From positions 62,001 through 126,000 of the forward strand of contig JBFWVC010000008.1 in assembly GCA_050246945.1 (NCBI GenBank): a stretch of DNA of 64,000 bases. Direction: 5' to 3'. Source of the DNA: JAEUMD01 sp050246945 (GTDB lineage Bacteria; Pseudomonadota; Alphaproteobacteria; Rhizobiales; Hyphomicrobiaceae). Below the pieces are notes generated by a model. The model worked only from the letters and a program-made list of their open reading frames with translations. It was not told the DNA's origin and made no database searches. Below are positions 25,631 to 34,467 of the stretch, piece after piece (position 1 is the first letter of the stretch; every line of letters begins with the position of its first letter). The translations under genes were made by a program, and so were the position numbers.

Positions 25631-26999
25631 TCGCCGCCTCTCGACCGGCATCGGTTCCGATGCAGCGGAATTGGGCCTCGCAGCCGCCGCCGCGGATATC
25701 GCCGCCGGTCGGCTGACCTCCGAGGCGCTGGTGTCCGCCTGCCTAGAGCGCATATCGCTGCGCGATCCCGAAATCGGCGCGTTCGCTTGGGCCGATCCCG
25801 CATATGCAATCGAACAAGCGCGCCGTGCCGATCGCTGGCGACAGACGGGAAACGGCTGCGGACCGCTTCACGGCGTCCCTGTCGCCATCAAGGACATTAT
25901 CGATACCGCAGACATGCCGACCGAGAACGGCTCACCCATCTTCTCCGGACGCCGCCCTTCAACAGATGCGTTTTGCGTCGCCGCCTTGCGGTCTGCAGGC
26001 GCTGTCATTCTGGGCAAGACAGTCTCCACCGAGCTGGCACTTCTGACGCCGGCAAGAACCAATAATCCCGCTGCCCCCGGCCATACGCCGGGCGGATCTT
26101 CGGCCGGCTCTGCTGCGGCGGTCGCAGCGAACATGGTACCTGCCGCACTGGGAACCCAGACCGCAGGCTCGGTCTTGCGCCCCGCATCCTACTGCGGAGT
26201 TTACGGCTACAAGCCGACCCTCGGTCTCGTCTCCCGCCGCGGCGTGCTGATGCAATCCCACACGCTCGATACCATTGGCGTTTTGACCCGCTCGGTCGAG
26301 GACGCTGCACTTCTTGTCGACTGCATTGCGGCACGCGACCCGGATGATCGGGCGAGCTACCCGCGCAGTCAGCCCAACCTCGCCGGCGTGGCTTCTGAGG
26401 ACGCCCCGGTGGCGCCGGTTTTCGCATTCATCAAGACACCCGCTTGGGGCGATGCCGATCCAAGCCTGCATGAGGCCTATGCCGAGTTGGCGTCCGCATT
26501 GGGGCCATCGCTCGAGGAAATCGATGCGCCGGTCCTCGCCAATGTGATCGAGTGGCAGCGCATAGTCCAGCTTGCCGAAAACGCCGCCTATTATGGACCG
26601 CTGCTCGATGCCCATGCCGACAAGCTGTCGCCGGGCCTGCGCCAGCGCTTGACGCAAGGCAGCGATGTTCCGGTACGCAAGTATCTCGAGGCGATCGCGG
26701 CCCAGGAAGTCGCCTACAACAGAATTGCAAGTCTCTTCACGCGCTACGCAGCGATCCTGACGCCTGCCTCGCCCGGCACTGCGCCGCGGCTGGAGGAAGG
26801 CATCACTGGCTCGCCGGTGTTCAATGGCCTTTGGACCTATCTTGGCATGCCGGCCATCTCCGTGCCTCTGCTCGAGGTTGATGGTCGTCCACTGGGAGTC
26901 CAGCTCGTGGGCGCGCGCAGGGACGACGGCCGCTTGCTGAGAACCGCGCGCTGGCTTGAAACGCATCTGGCAGGCTTCGCAGCCGGTGCCATCGCATGA
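25620..26999 (+). CDS. Amidase (amidase signature family)
   Basis: 459 residues. The Ser-cisSer-Lys triad of the amidase signature family is complete: Lys91 in VAIKDIIDT, Ser160 in GGSSAGSAAAV and nucleophile Ser184 in TQTAGSVLRPAS; the spacing (69 and 24 residues) is the family standard. It hydrolyses an amide to acid and ammonia in the cytoplasm. No GatB partner is nearby, so it is not the tRNA amidotransferase subunit. Its ATG lies inside the end of the DctM gene, so it is cotranslated with the TRAP carrier, which strongly suggests that the carrier imports either its amide substrate or a related acid. The compound itself cannot be named. Confidence 0.92.
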   Translation: MASDRRLSTGIGSDAAELGLAAAAADIAAGRLTSEALVSACLERISLRDPEIGAFAWADPAYAIEQARRADRWRQTGNGCGPLHGVPVAIKDIIDTADMPTENGSPIFSGRRPSTDAFCVAALRSAGAVILGKTVSTELALLTPARTNNPAAPGHTPGGSSAGSAAAVAANMVPAALGTQTAGSVLRPASYCGVYGYKPTLGLVSRRGVLMQSHTLDTIGVLTRSVEDAALLVDCIAARDPDDRASYPRSQPNLAGVASEDAPVAPVFAFIKTPAWGDADPSLHEAYAELASALGPSLEEIDAPVLANVIEWQRIVQLAENAAYYGPLLDAHADKLSPGLRQRLTQGSDVPVRKYLEAIAAQEVAYNRIASLFTRYAAILTPASPGTAPRLEEGITGSPVFNGLWTYLGMPAISVPLLEVDGRPLGVQLVGARRDDGRLLRTARWLETHLAGFAAGAIA

Positions 27000-27011
27000 A
27001 GGAGAGCGGAC

Positions 27012-27200
27012 ATGTACGACAAGATCCTGGCGATCTCTACATTCGTGGCATTCGCAGTGTTTCTCGCCATCCTGGGAATCTGGGTTGACAGTATGTCCCT
27101 CAAGATAGTGCTTGTGATAACCGCCCTGATGTGCGGCTACGATTTCTGGTTGGAAGCCTTTTCCTCGCGCAAGAACGGCAACGGCAAGGCGGGACACTGA
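27012..27200 (+). CDS. Small two-helix membrane protein of the TRAP/amidase operon
   Basis: 62 residues; ATG 27012 follows AAGGAGA at ideal spacing, 12 bp after the amidase stop. Two membrane segments (LAISTFVAFAVFLAILGIWV and LKIVLVITALMCGYDFW) with a short basic, glycine-rich tail. I know no family for it. The good ribosome-binding site and position make it the last gene of the operon, followed by a strong terminator. It could be a small accessory subunit of the carrier, by position only. Confidence 0.65.
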   Translation: MYDKILAISTFVAFAVFLAILGIWVDSMSLKIVLVITALMCGYDFWLEAFSSRKNGNGKAGH

Positions 27201-27266
27201 GCCTGCATCGTCTGGCACGAAAGCCTTGCACTGCACACCTTAATCGCGCAACACGCCAAAACGACC

Positions 27267-27298
27267 AAAAGGCCCGGTTCTTGAGAACCGGGCCTTTT
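27267..27298. terminator. Bidirectional intrinsic terminator
   Basis: Perfect 11-bp stem GGCCCGGTTCT (27271-27281) and AGAACCGGGCC (27284-27294), flanked by AAAA on the left and TTTT on the right, between convergent genes. It can terminate the TRAP/amidase operon on the plus strand and the 2-hydroxyacid dehydrogenase on the minus strand. Confidence 0.9.
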
Positions 27299-27334
27299 CA
27301 TTTCTGTGAAATTGCGGGAGGCTTCTCCACCCGA

Positions 27335-28297
27335 TCAATTGAGTGCGAACGGCATCTTCTTGCCGGCAAACGCAGCATCGATGTTGTCGAGTGCCTCGAA
27401 CCCCATCTGGTTGCGCGCCTCGATGGCCGCAGAGCCCAGATGTGGCAGCAGGAACGTGTTCGGCAGGTCGTAGTAGGCCTGGTTGATCTTGGGCTCTCCA
27501 TTGAACACATCGAGACCTGCAGCCGAAAGGCGGCCCGCCTTCAGCGCGGCGATGAGGTCGTCGTCGTTGACGAGATCGCCGCGCGCCGTGTTCACAACGA
27601 TGGCGCCCTGCGGCATCTTATCGATTGCCGACTTGTTGAAGAAGTAGCGCGTCTGCTCGGTGGCGGGAGCATTGATCGAGAAGAATTGTGAAACGCTGAG
27701 CAGGCTGTCGAGCGTTTCATGGTACGTCGCGCCCTGCTCGTCTTCTGGCTTGGCACGCATGATGTCGTGATAGTGGATCTCCATGTCGAAGCCGCGCGCC
27801 ATCTTCGCCAATGCCCGGCCGATCTTTCCGAAACCGAAGATGCCGAGCTTCTTGCCGTCGAGGCGCTGCCCGACCAGCTGCAGCGGCGCCCAGCCCGGCC
27901 AACTGCGCGAGCGGATCATGCGCTCGCCCTCGCCGGCACGACGCGCCGCGCCCAGTAGCAGCAGTATGGCGATCTCCGCGGTTGCCAGCGTGACGCCATG
28001 CGGCGCGTTGCCTACCTTGATACCGCGCTCTGCCGCCGCCTTCAGGTCGATGTGGTCGAAACCGATCGAATAGGTCGACAGGATCTTGATGTGGTCGGGA
28101 ATCCGGTCGATGGCCGCCTTCGGCATCTTGTCGGTGATGGTGATCATGATGGCATCGACATCCTTCGCCATCTGCATGATCTCGTCCGTCGTCATCTGGT
28201 GATCGTCCGCGTTCTGGACGACCTCGTAATCGCGGTTGGCACGGGCTTCAGCCTCAGCCGGCAGCCGGCGCGTAATCAACAGACGTTTCTTCTGCAT
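27335..28297 (-). CDS. D-isomer-specific 2-hydroxyacid dehydrogenase
   Basis: 320 residues from ATG 28297, with GGGAGG upstream. The nucleotide-binding motif is GIFGFGKIGRALAKM (G-x-G-x2-G), and the catalytic trio is visible in order: Arg in VNTARGDLV, Glu in DVFNGEPK and His in LLPHLGSA. Length and motifs match the glyoxylate/hydroxypyruvate reductase group, reducing glyoxylate to glycolate or hydroxypyruvate to D-glycerate. The product of the aminotransferase 5 kb away (hydroxypyruvate) would be a fitting substrate, but the exact one is inferred. It is a single gene convergent with the TRAP/amidase operon. Confidence 0.9.
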   Translation of the reverse strand: MQKKRLLITRRLPAEAEARANRDYEVVQNADDHQMTTDEIMQMAKDVDAIMITITDKMPKAAIDRIPDHIKILSTYSIGFDHIDLKAAAERGIKVGNAPHGVTLATAEIAILLLLGAARRAGEGERMIRSRSWPGWAPLQLVGQRLDGKKLGIFGFGKIGRALAKMARGFDMEIHYHDIMRAKPEDEQGATYHETLDSLLSVSQFFSINAPATEQTRYFFNKSAIDKMPQGAIVVNTARGDLVNDDDLIAALKAGRLSAAGLDVFNGEPKINQAYYDLPNTFLLPHLGSAAIEARNQMGFEALDNIDAAFAGKKMPFALN

Positions 28298-28539
28298 TTT
28301 TTCCGTGTCCTCCCAGACATCGACTTTTGTTGTAGAGCCGTGGCTTCCGCTTTTGCCGCAACCATCCGCCCCTGACAAGCAAATCCACCGCGGCACAGCG
28401 TCCAACGCTTTATTTACCCTCCTTGATTAGGCTCGCTCTCGAGCCGCGGTCCATCTGGCCCCGTCAGTCCGACGACTAGCCACCACAAACAGCCGTCGCA
28501 CCAGCCCGCCTTCCCGCAGCGCCGTCTGGAAGCCACCCC

Positions 28540-28929
28540 ATGATGAGATTTATCGCAGTATCGTTGGCGCTTCTCGCAGGCGCGAAAATCTGGACACAGG
28601 AGCAGATTTACCGTTCCTCGACTGAGGATGCGCTGCTCCAGGCCTACCGCAGCCAGGCTATCGCATCATGCCGCACGGCACCGCAAGCCGCAGGCGCCGG
28701 CGTCATCGATCGGCCGGTGCGCCAGCGCATCGCCTCGGCCCTCGCCACCCCCTCCGCCACTCGCCTGGAAATCGGAAATCGGACGATATCGGTACCGATC
28801 TGGGATGTGAACCACGCCGCATGGGCGATGCGCTACACATATCCCTACATCGTCCTGGAGACCGCAGACCCGGCCGCACGATGCGCCTATGACGTCAAGC
28901 TGGGCACCGCGCAGATCTCCCTGCTATGA
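28540..28929 (+). CDS. Hypothetical exported protein
   Basis: 129 residues; ATG 28540 preceded by GGAAG. Residues 1-20 (MRFIAVSLALLAGAKIWTQ) look like an uncleaved signal or N-terminal membrane anchor. Two cysteines (in IASCRTAPQ and AARCAYDV) could form a disulfide in the periplasm. I do not recognise the family. It is alone, divergent from the 2-hydroxyacid dehydrogenase with 242 bp between starts. Confidence 0.6.
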   Translation: MMRFIAVSLALLAGAKIWTQEQIYRSSTEDALLQAYRSQAIASCRTAPQAAGAGVIDRPVRQRIASALATPSATRLEIGNRTISVPIWDVNHAAWAMRYTYPYIVLETADPAARCAYDVKLGTAQISLL

Positions 28930-29077
28930 ACGACTGCCGTAGGTTCCGGCCCCCCAGTCGTACCCACCCCATGCGCCGGACAAATGCGTTGCGCAAGCAA
29001 TCCTGCACGGCGAGCGCGCATTGCCGACACATCGCAATCCGGATCTATGGACAGCCCAATGCTTGAGGCGCACCTTC

Positions 29078-29761
29078 TCAGCGGCGATGCGCTTCGATCG
29101 AGATCTGCGTCATGAACAGGTGATCCCAGCGGCGGCCTGTCAGCATGGAAAAAACGCGTGTCCTCGGCGAGAACGGCGTGACGGGCCGCACACGATCCAC
29201 GGTGAAACCGGCGTCGTTGAACATCGCGGCAAAGCTCTCCGGCGTGAACCACCGCATGTGGGTCCGGTCGAACACGCCCTTATCGGCGAGAGGGAAGCGC
29301 CCTTGCGACAATTCCCGGATGACGCGCCAGTGCGAAACATTGGGTGAACTCGCCAGGACCAGTCCGCCGGGACGCACGAACCGCGACAGTTTGTGCAGTA
29401 CCGCCCAGGGCTCGCGCAAGTGCTCGAGCACTTCCGACAGGATCAGTGCATCGAAAGCGGCAGGTTGCCAATCAAACTCAAGCTGCTCCACGTCGCCGAC
29501 GACCACTTCTGAAAGAACCTCGCACGCGGATTCTGCAGCGCCCTCGAACAGCTCCACTCCGACATAGCGGCCGGCCCGCCCCCTCTTCAGCGCGAGCGCC
29601 CCCGTAGCCCCCGTACCGCAGCCGATCTCAAGAACCGACGCCGTCGGATCGAGCGGCAGGCGATGCACAAAGTCGACGCGCGCGCGATCGAAATAGCTGC
29701 GCGCTTTCTTTTCATAGCTGGCTGCAAAATCCGGAACCCCGGAAAGACTCTTACTTGTCAC
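29078..29761 (-). CDS. Class I SAM-dependent methyltransferase
   Basis: 227 residues from a GTG at 29761 (VTSKSLSGVPDFAASYEKKA); the frame runs to 29887 with less suitable starts. The SAM-binding motif I is VLEIGCGTGATGALAL (about residues 42-57), motif II acidic residue in YVGVELFEGAA, and motif IV FDALILSEVLEHLREPW. The layout is that of a methyltransf_11/23-type enzyme. Such genes often accompany exopolysaccharide or lipid clusters, and this one is divergent from the export gene at 30044, so a sugar or lipid substrate is conceivable but not shown. Confidence 0.85.
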   Translation of the reverse strand: MTSKSLSGVPDFAASYEKKARSYFDRARVDFVHRLPLDPTASVLEIGCGTGATGALALKRGRAGRYVGVELFEGAAESACEVLSEVVVGDVEQLEFDWQPAAFDALILSEVLEHLREPWAVLHKLSRFVRPGGLVLASSPNVSHWRVIRELSQGRFPLADKGVFDRTHMRWFTPESFAAMFNDAGFTVDRVRPVTPFSPRTRVFSMLTGRRWDHLFMTQISIEAHRR

Positions 29762-30043
29762 GCGACACCTGCATCGATCGGATCGAATTTTCAAAAACGG
29801 TGCAGGCCAGTCTAATTGCGCCACTTTAATGAGACGTCTAGATTTCGCGGCCAATTCGCATAATTGTCCCGCCAAAGCCAAAAACAAAACAATGTGAAAT
29901 GACTGATTAAGCAGAATGAAAATTCTTTAAATAAAAATGGCGCCAACTAGTTAAACCGAAATTTAGCCTATTACACGATATACGGTTTAGGTCGGATCCG
30001 TTTCCGTCCCGATTTTTGTGTTCACTCGCGTACGCAGGTAGTC
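29762..30043. promoter_or_regulatory. AT-rich divergent region before the exopolysaccharide locus
   Basis: 282 bp between the methyltransferase and the export-protein gene. From 29890 to 29990 it is the most AT-rich DNA nearby (AATTCTTTAAATAAAAATGG, GATATACGGTTTAG), as expected for promoters. It is the only clear long promoter region before the polysaccharide genes, so expression of 30044-35958 probably starts here. Confidence 0.45.
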
Positions 30044-30637
30044 ATGGTTGAAAGTCTCAATAGATCGAGGGCCGTACGTGCTCACGCACTCGCCGCCGCC
30101 GCCGGTCTTCTGGTGGCCTCGTGCGCAAGTGGCGCCGATATTCCCGCACCAAGCTACGCAACGTCGAGTCCCGAAACGCAGCGCACCTACCGACTGGGCA
30201 TCGGCGACAAACTCAAGATCGTGGTTTTCGGTGAGGAAAACCTGTCCGGCCAATTCGAGGTCAACGCGCTAGGCCAGGTTTCGATCCCCCTTGTCGGGGA
30301 GGTGCCTGCGGCCGATCGGCCCATTTCCGAGTTTCGCGAAGCGATCGGGAGAAAGCTCGCCAGCGGATACCTGAAAAATCCACGCGTCACCGTCGAAGTC
30401 CTCAATTACCGCCCGATCTACATCCACGGCGAGGTCAAGAGCGGCGGCGAATTTCCCTTCAAATCTGGGCTTAGGCTGCGCGACGCCATTGCACTCGCAG
30501 GTGGCTACACCTACCGGGCAAATCAGAGCTACGTCGCAATCTTTCGTGAAGGCGAAGGCGAACTCAACGTACCGATGAGCGGTGCGTTCGCAATCCTGCC
30601 CGGCGACAACATCCGCGTCCCGGAGCGCTTTTTCTGA
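30044..30637 (+). CDS. Short outer-membrane polysaccharide export lipoprotein (OPX/Wza-type)
   Basis: 197 residues. A lipoprotein signal ends in the lipobox LVASC (Cys at about residue 27). The mature part holds a polysaccharide export domain (YRLGIGDKLKIVVFGEENLS, GQVSIPLVGEV, NPRVTVEV) and one SLBB domain (YIHGEVKSGGEFPFKSG, AIALAGGYTY). It is about half the length of E. coli Wza and ends right after the SLBB domain, so it lacks the C-terminal helix with which Wza crosses the outer membrane. Such short proteins are thought to work with a separate beta-barrel; one is encoded next (30702). It opens the exopolysaccharide operon. Confidence 0.9.
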   Translation: MVESLNRSRAVRAHALAAAAGLLVASCASGADIPAPSYATSSPETQRTYRLGIGDKLKIVVFGEENLSGQFEVNALGQVSIPLVGEVPAADRPISEFREAIGRKLASGYLKNPRVTVEVLNYRPIYIHGEVKSGGEFPFKSGLRLRDAIALAGGYTYRANQSYVAIFREGEGELNVPMSGAFAILPGDNIRVPERFF

Positions 30638-30701
30638 GCCCGCAGGGACAAACAGAAAGAATCAACCCGGCCGAGCCGGCTGAAAGTACGAAGCCCGAAG
30701 A

Positions 30702-32060
30702 ATGTCAAAGCGAATGCACACGAAGCCAGCGATCCCGAGACGCCGCCGCGGCGTCGTCGTCGGCATTGCCACTGCGTGCGCGTTCTATGCCTTGCAGTCG
30801 ATCTCGGCGTTCGCCTTTGATCTCGATGGAACTGACGGCCTCGTCACGGAGACGATCGCGAGCCGCGAGAGGCTCAAAGACTACGACAATATAAAGATCT
30901 ACGGTGCCGAGCGCGTGAGCGAGCGCGACCGTGCCTACACCAAGCCCGATGGCTTGCGCGCCGGCAACTACACGATATTCCCGTCGGTAGGAGCCGCTGT
31001 TGTCTTCGATGACAACATCTTCCGTTCCAATCTCGACAGGGTTTCCGATTGGCGCAGCGAGATCACGCCGAGTCTCAAATTCCAATCGCAGTTGCCGCGC
31101 CATGTACTCGACATGTCGCTTGACGGGAAGATCGTCAACTATCTCGAACACACCAGCCAGGACTATGCCAACGTCCGCGCCAAGCTCGACGGCGCCCTGC
31201 ATTTCGATCACGCCCATACACTCTCGGCCAGTATCCTGTCTGGACTGGAGCATGAAGAGCTTGGCGAGATCACTACGCCGCTTGCCGCCGCCGAGCCGAT
31301 CCCTGTGTTCCACAATCGCGCAAGCGTTGGCATCACACGCGATGTCGGCCGCCTCTACGGCACGCTTATGGCAACCTTCGAGCGGTGGGATTACGCGGAT
31401 GTACGCGCCATAAACGGCGACATCCTGGACCAGGATTACCGCAACACCAACCAGTTCTCGACTGCATTGCGTTTCGGCTACCGGTTCTCGCCGGGCTACG
31501 AGTTGGTCGGCAAGATCCGCGCGCTGCGCGACCGCAATCGCGGCAACGACCTTTATGACCGTGACGCCTACGGCTACGAGCTCATGGCAGGGCTCGCCTT
31601 CGAAAGTTCACCCCTTCTGCGCTGGCGCCTTCTCGCCGGCTACGGCTTCCGCGACTTCGAGCAGAATGACATCGAGGACATCTCCACCGGCCTCCTTGAG
31701 GCCCAGGTCCAATGGCTGCCGACCGAGTACATGACATTCACCGGGATAGCGACACGCCAGATCATCGCTGCCGACACAGTGCAGGATGCCGGCCGCATCT
31801 CGACGCGACTGCTCGGTCGCCTGGATTACGAGATCTGGCACAACGTCGTGATGAACCTTTCGATGGAATATTCCAATGACGAATTCATCGGCACGAGGCG
31901 TACCGACACCACCCTCTCAGGTCGCATCGGCCTCGATTACCACATGAACAAGAATTGGCTGCTGAGCCTCGGCTACGAGCACGCCGTGCGCGATTCCACC
32001 GAAAGCATTTACGACATGTCCCGCAATCGCTTCACCGTTGGCGCAAAGTTGAGGTTCTGA
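30702..32060 (+). CDS. Outer-membrane beta-barrel protein of the polysaccharide locus
   Basis: 452 residues. Residues about 20-40 form a signal peptide (VGIATACAFYALQSISAFAF). The mature protein shows alternating polar/aromatic strands to the end and terminates in Phe (RFTVGAKLRF), the normal outer-membrane barrel signature. Sequence style (FPSVGAAVVFDDNIFRSN, LLAGYGFRDFEQ, LSLGYEHAVRDS) fits the large-barrel family (BBP2-like) found in Hyphomicrobiales exopolysaccharide clusters. Placed between the short export lipoprotein and the chain-length regulator, it is the likely outer-membrane pore for the polymer. Confidence 0.85.
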   Translation: MSKRMHTKPAIPRRRRGVVVGIATACAFYALQSISAFAFDLDGTDGLVTETIASRERLKDYDNIKIYGAERVSERDRAYTKPDGLRAGNYTIFPSVGAAVVFDDNIFRSNLDRVSDWRSEITPSLKFQSQLPRHVLDMSLDGKIVNYLEHTSQDYANVRAKLDGALHFDHAHTLSASILSGLEHEELGEITTPLAAAEPIPVFHNRASVGITRDVGRLYGTLMATFERWDYADVRAINGDILDQDYRNTNQFSTALRFGYRFSPGYELVGKIRALRDRNRGNDLYDRDAYGYELMAGLAFESSPLLRWRLLAGYGFRDFEQNDIEDISTGLLEAQVQWLPTEYMTFTGIATRQIIAADTVQDAGRISTRLLGRLDYEIWHNVVMNLSMEYSNDEFIGTRRTDTTLSGRIGLDYHMNKNWLLSLGYEHAVRDSTESIYDMSRNRFTVGAKLRF

Positions 32061-32066
32061 AGCGAC

Positions 32067-34343
32067 ATGAGCGAGTCCAACCTTCATAGTCCGGAGAATG
32101 GCGGCGGCACCCTCAGTGTCGACCGGATCCTATCGGCCGTCCGGCGGCGCCTCAAGATCGTCATCGCGACGCCGATCGCCGTCGCGATTCTCGCATCGCT
32201 ATTCGCAATCTCGCTGCCCAACCGCTTTGACGCATCGGCCGTTGTGCAGATCGACCCGCGCAAAAAGTCGATCTCGAACCTCGAAGGTGTGCTTTCCGAA
32301 CTGAAGGCCGACGCGGCTACCGTGGACAGCGAGGTCGAGATCGTCGCATCGCGCTTGATCGCACTCAAAGTCATCGACGTCCTGAACCTGCGCGAGGATG
32401 CGGAGTTTTCCCGCCCGCCCCTATTGACACGAACGTTGACGGCCCTCGGTCTCCGCAAGCCCGAATTGCCTGCACCTACTCCGCCGCCATCCGCGCTTGG
32501 ACCGACCGTAAACGTCGATCCGCTGACAGGTATGCTCGGACCCGACAAGCCCGGCCAGACGCACCCCGCTCCGGACGAGGTCGCCGTCGCATTTGCCGAG
32601 CGATTGAAGGTCACGCGCATCCGCAACACACTCCTGATCGACATCCGCTTTTCGGCGGAGACGGCCGTGAAGGCCGCCAAGATCGCCAACACGATCGCGG
32701 AGGTTTACCTGGCCGAGCAGCTCAAGCAGAAACACGAAGTCACAGACCATGCCGCCAAGCTCCTTGAAGAGAAGCTTTCGGGCCTGCGTGCCGAGGTGAC
32801 CGACGCTGAGCGGCGCGTTGCCCAGTTCAAGGCCGACAACGATATCTTCGACTCCGAGGGTCAGATCCTCGGCGAGAAGCAGCTCGCGCGCCTGATGGAG
32901 CAAACCGTCATAGCCCGCAACAACACCGCCGAGGCCCGCGCCAAGTTCGAACTCGCCCAGCGCCGCGCCAATAGTGGCAGCGACTTCAGCGACATCGCCG
33001 ACGTTTTGCAGAGTCATACGATACGCTTGCTCAAGGAGCAGTATGCGAAGGCCAGCGGACGCGAGGCCGAGCTTACCACACGCTATGGTCCGCGACACCC
33101 CGAGATGCAGAAAGTCCAGGCCGAGGTTGCCGACATCCGCACACAACTCGACGTCGAGATCAAGCGGCTGATCTCCAACCTGCGCAATGAAATGCAGGTC
33201 GCCGAGCGCCGTGAGCGCGATCTCAACGAAAGCCTCAAATCTTTGAAGGGTGACGACATACTCTCCAAGACGGCCAGCGTTAAGCTCAAGGAGTTGCAGC
33301 GCGACGCCGATACGACCAGGTCGCTCTACGAAGCATTGCTCACCCGCTACAAGCAGACCGTCGAAACGCAAAGCCTCCAGCTGCCCGACGCCCGCATCGT
33401 CGAGCAGGCAGATGCTCCCTTGTTCCCCGCAGCACCGAAGCGCAAGCAGCTTGTCATCCTCGCGACGCTGGGAGGTGGAGCACTGGGCCTCATGATAGCC
33501 GTGTTTCTCGATCTCCTCACATTGGGCATTGGCCGTCCAGAAGATGTCGAGCGCGTCTTCGAACTCGCCCATTTGGCCTCCCTGCCCGCCGCCGCGCAGG
33601 ACGACCAATCAAAAACAACACTTCAGGAAATGCGCATCATGGTAGCCGAGCCCACCGGGAGCTTCGCAGAGGCGATCCGGGAGTTGCGTCGCGAGGTCGA
33701 CGTTCGGCGCGCCTTCGAGGGCCCGCGCATCGTCCAGGTCGCAACCGCGCTGCCAGGAGAAGGGGGCAGCATCGTCGCATCGAATCTCGCACTCCACTAC
33801 GCCCTGACTGGCACCCGTGTCCTTCTTGTCGACGGTGACCTGCGCCGCGCGAATCTGACGCGCGAGCTTGCCTCGAGCCGGCGCTATGGCCTCGCCGATG
33901 CGATTGCGAACGGATTTGCACCCGAGCAATTCATTCTCCGGGATTCCTCGACAGGCTTGAACTTCCTGCCCGCTGTCGGACCAGCGCCAACGACCCTGGC
34001 CGCAGCAGAGATACTGTCGTCGCGCGCCACCACGCATGCCCTGCATCGCCTCAAGACGCAATTCGACATTGTCGTCGTCGATGCTCCCCCGCTGCTGCCG
34101 GTGATCGATGGACGGGTCCTGGCTGACCACGCCGACCAGATTGTCTTCGTCATGTCCTGGCGCCGCACACCCAAGCAGCTCGCCCGCCGGGCGCTGTCGA
34201 GCCTCGGCTTCAACCAGAGCAAACTCGTTGGCGTTGTCGTGAACCAGGTCGATCAGGACGTCCTGGCCGATCAGCGCGGGGGCATTCCCGACGCGCGCCG
34301 CGCCTGGCCATCGCAAGCGCCACCGGCAAGAAGCGCGGCATGA
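32067..34343 (+). CDS. Wzc/ExoP-type chain-length regulator with degenerate kinase P-loop
   Basis: 758 residues. Wzz-type domain with membrane segments near residues 32-52 and 468-490, and a long periplasmic coiled coil with the GNVR-type tail (ELQRDADTTRSLYEALLTRYK). The C-terminal half is a BY-kinase/ParA-like domain. Walker A reads TALPGEGGSIVASN: the invariant Lys is Gly567 and the following Ser/Thr pair is Ser-Ile. Walker A' (VLLVDGDLRR) and Walker B (VVVDAPPLLP) remain. The C-terminus has no tyrosine cluster. So it should still set chain length and bridge to the export proteins but probably cannot autophosphorylate. It starts 6 bp after the barrel gene. Confidence 0.88.
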   Translation: MSESNLHSPENGGGTLSVDRILSAVRRRLKIVIATPIAVAILASLFAISLPNRFDASAVVQIDPRKKSISNLEGVLSELKADAATVDSEVEIVASRLIALKVIDVLNLREDAEFSRPPLLTRTLTALGLRKPELPAPTPPPSALGPTVNVDPLTGMLGPDKPGQTHPAPDEVAVAFAERLKVTRIRNTLLIDIRFSAETAVKAAKIANTIAEVYLAEQLKQKHEVTDHAAKLLEEKLSGLRAEVTDAERRVAQFKADNDIFDSEGQILGEKQLARLMEQTVIARNNTAEARAKFELAQRRANSGSDFSDIADVLQSHTIRLLKEQYAKASGREAELTTRYGPRHPEMQKVQAEVADIRTQLDVEIKRLISNLRNEMQVAERRERDLNESLKSLKGDDILSKTASVKLKELQRDADTTRSLYEALLTRYKQTVETQSLQLPDARIVEQADAPLFPAAPKRKQLVILATLGGGALGLMIAVFLDLLTLGIGRPEDVERVFELAHLASLPAAAQDDQSKTTLQEMRIMVAEPTGSFAEAIRELRREVDVRRAFEGPRIVQVATALPGEGGSIVASNLALHYALTGTRVLLVDGDLRRANLTRELASSRRYGLADAIANGFAPEQFILRDSSTGLNFLPAVGPAPTTLAAAEILSSRATTHALHRLKTQFDIVVVDAPPLLPVIDGRVLADHADQIVFVMSWRRTPKQLARRALSSLGFNQSKLVGVVVNQVDQDVLADQRGGIPDARRAWPSQAPPARSAA

Positions 34344-34467
34344 ATCCGAGGCCCACCGGACGCCGATGTCGCGCAGGCGCTCCGCTCGCCACCGTCCTCA
34401 ACCGAATTTCGGAACCACACTTGAAACGAACCGCATCAGAGCCACGACCGGCCAAGGATGAAGAGTG

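Noticed and set aside
30702..32060. Possibility that the polysaccharide-locus barrel is a capsule synthase or EpsL-like enzyme
   Set aside because: No catalytic motif is visible, and the strand pattern with terminal Phe fits an outer-membrane barrel better.
32421..33608. 395-codon antisense frame opposite the chain-length regulator
   Set aside because: Same reason: mirror of the coiled-coil coding strand with no motif of its own.
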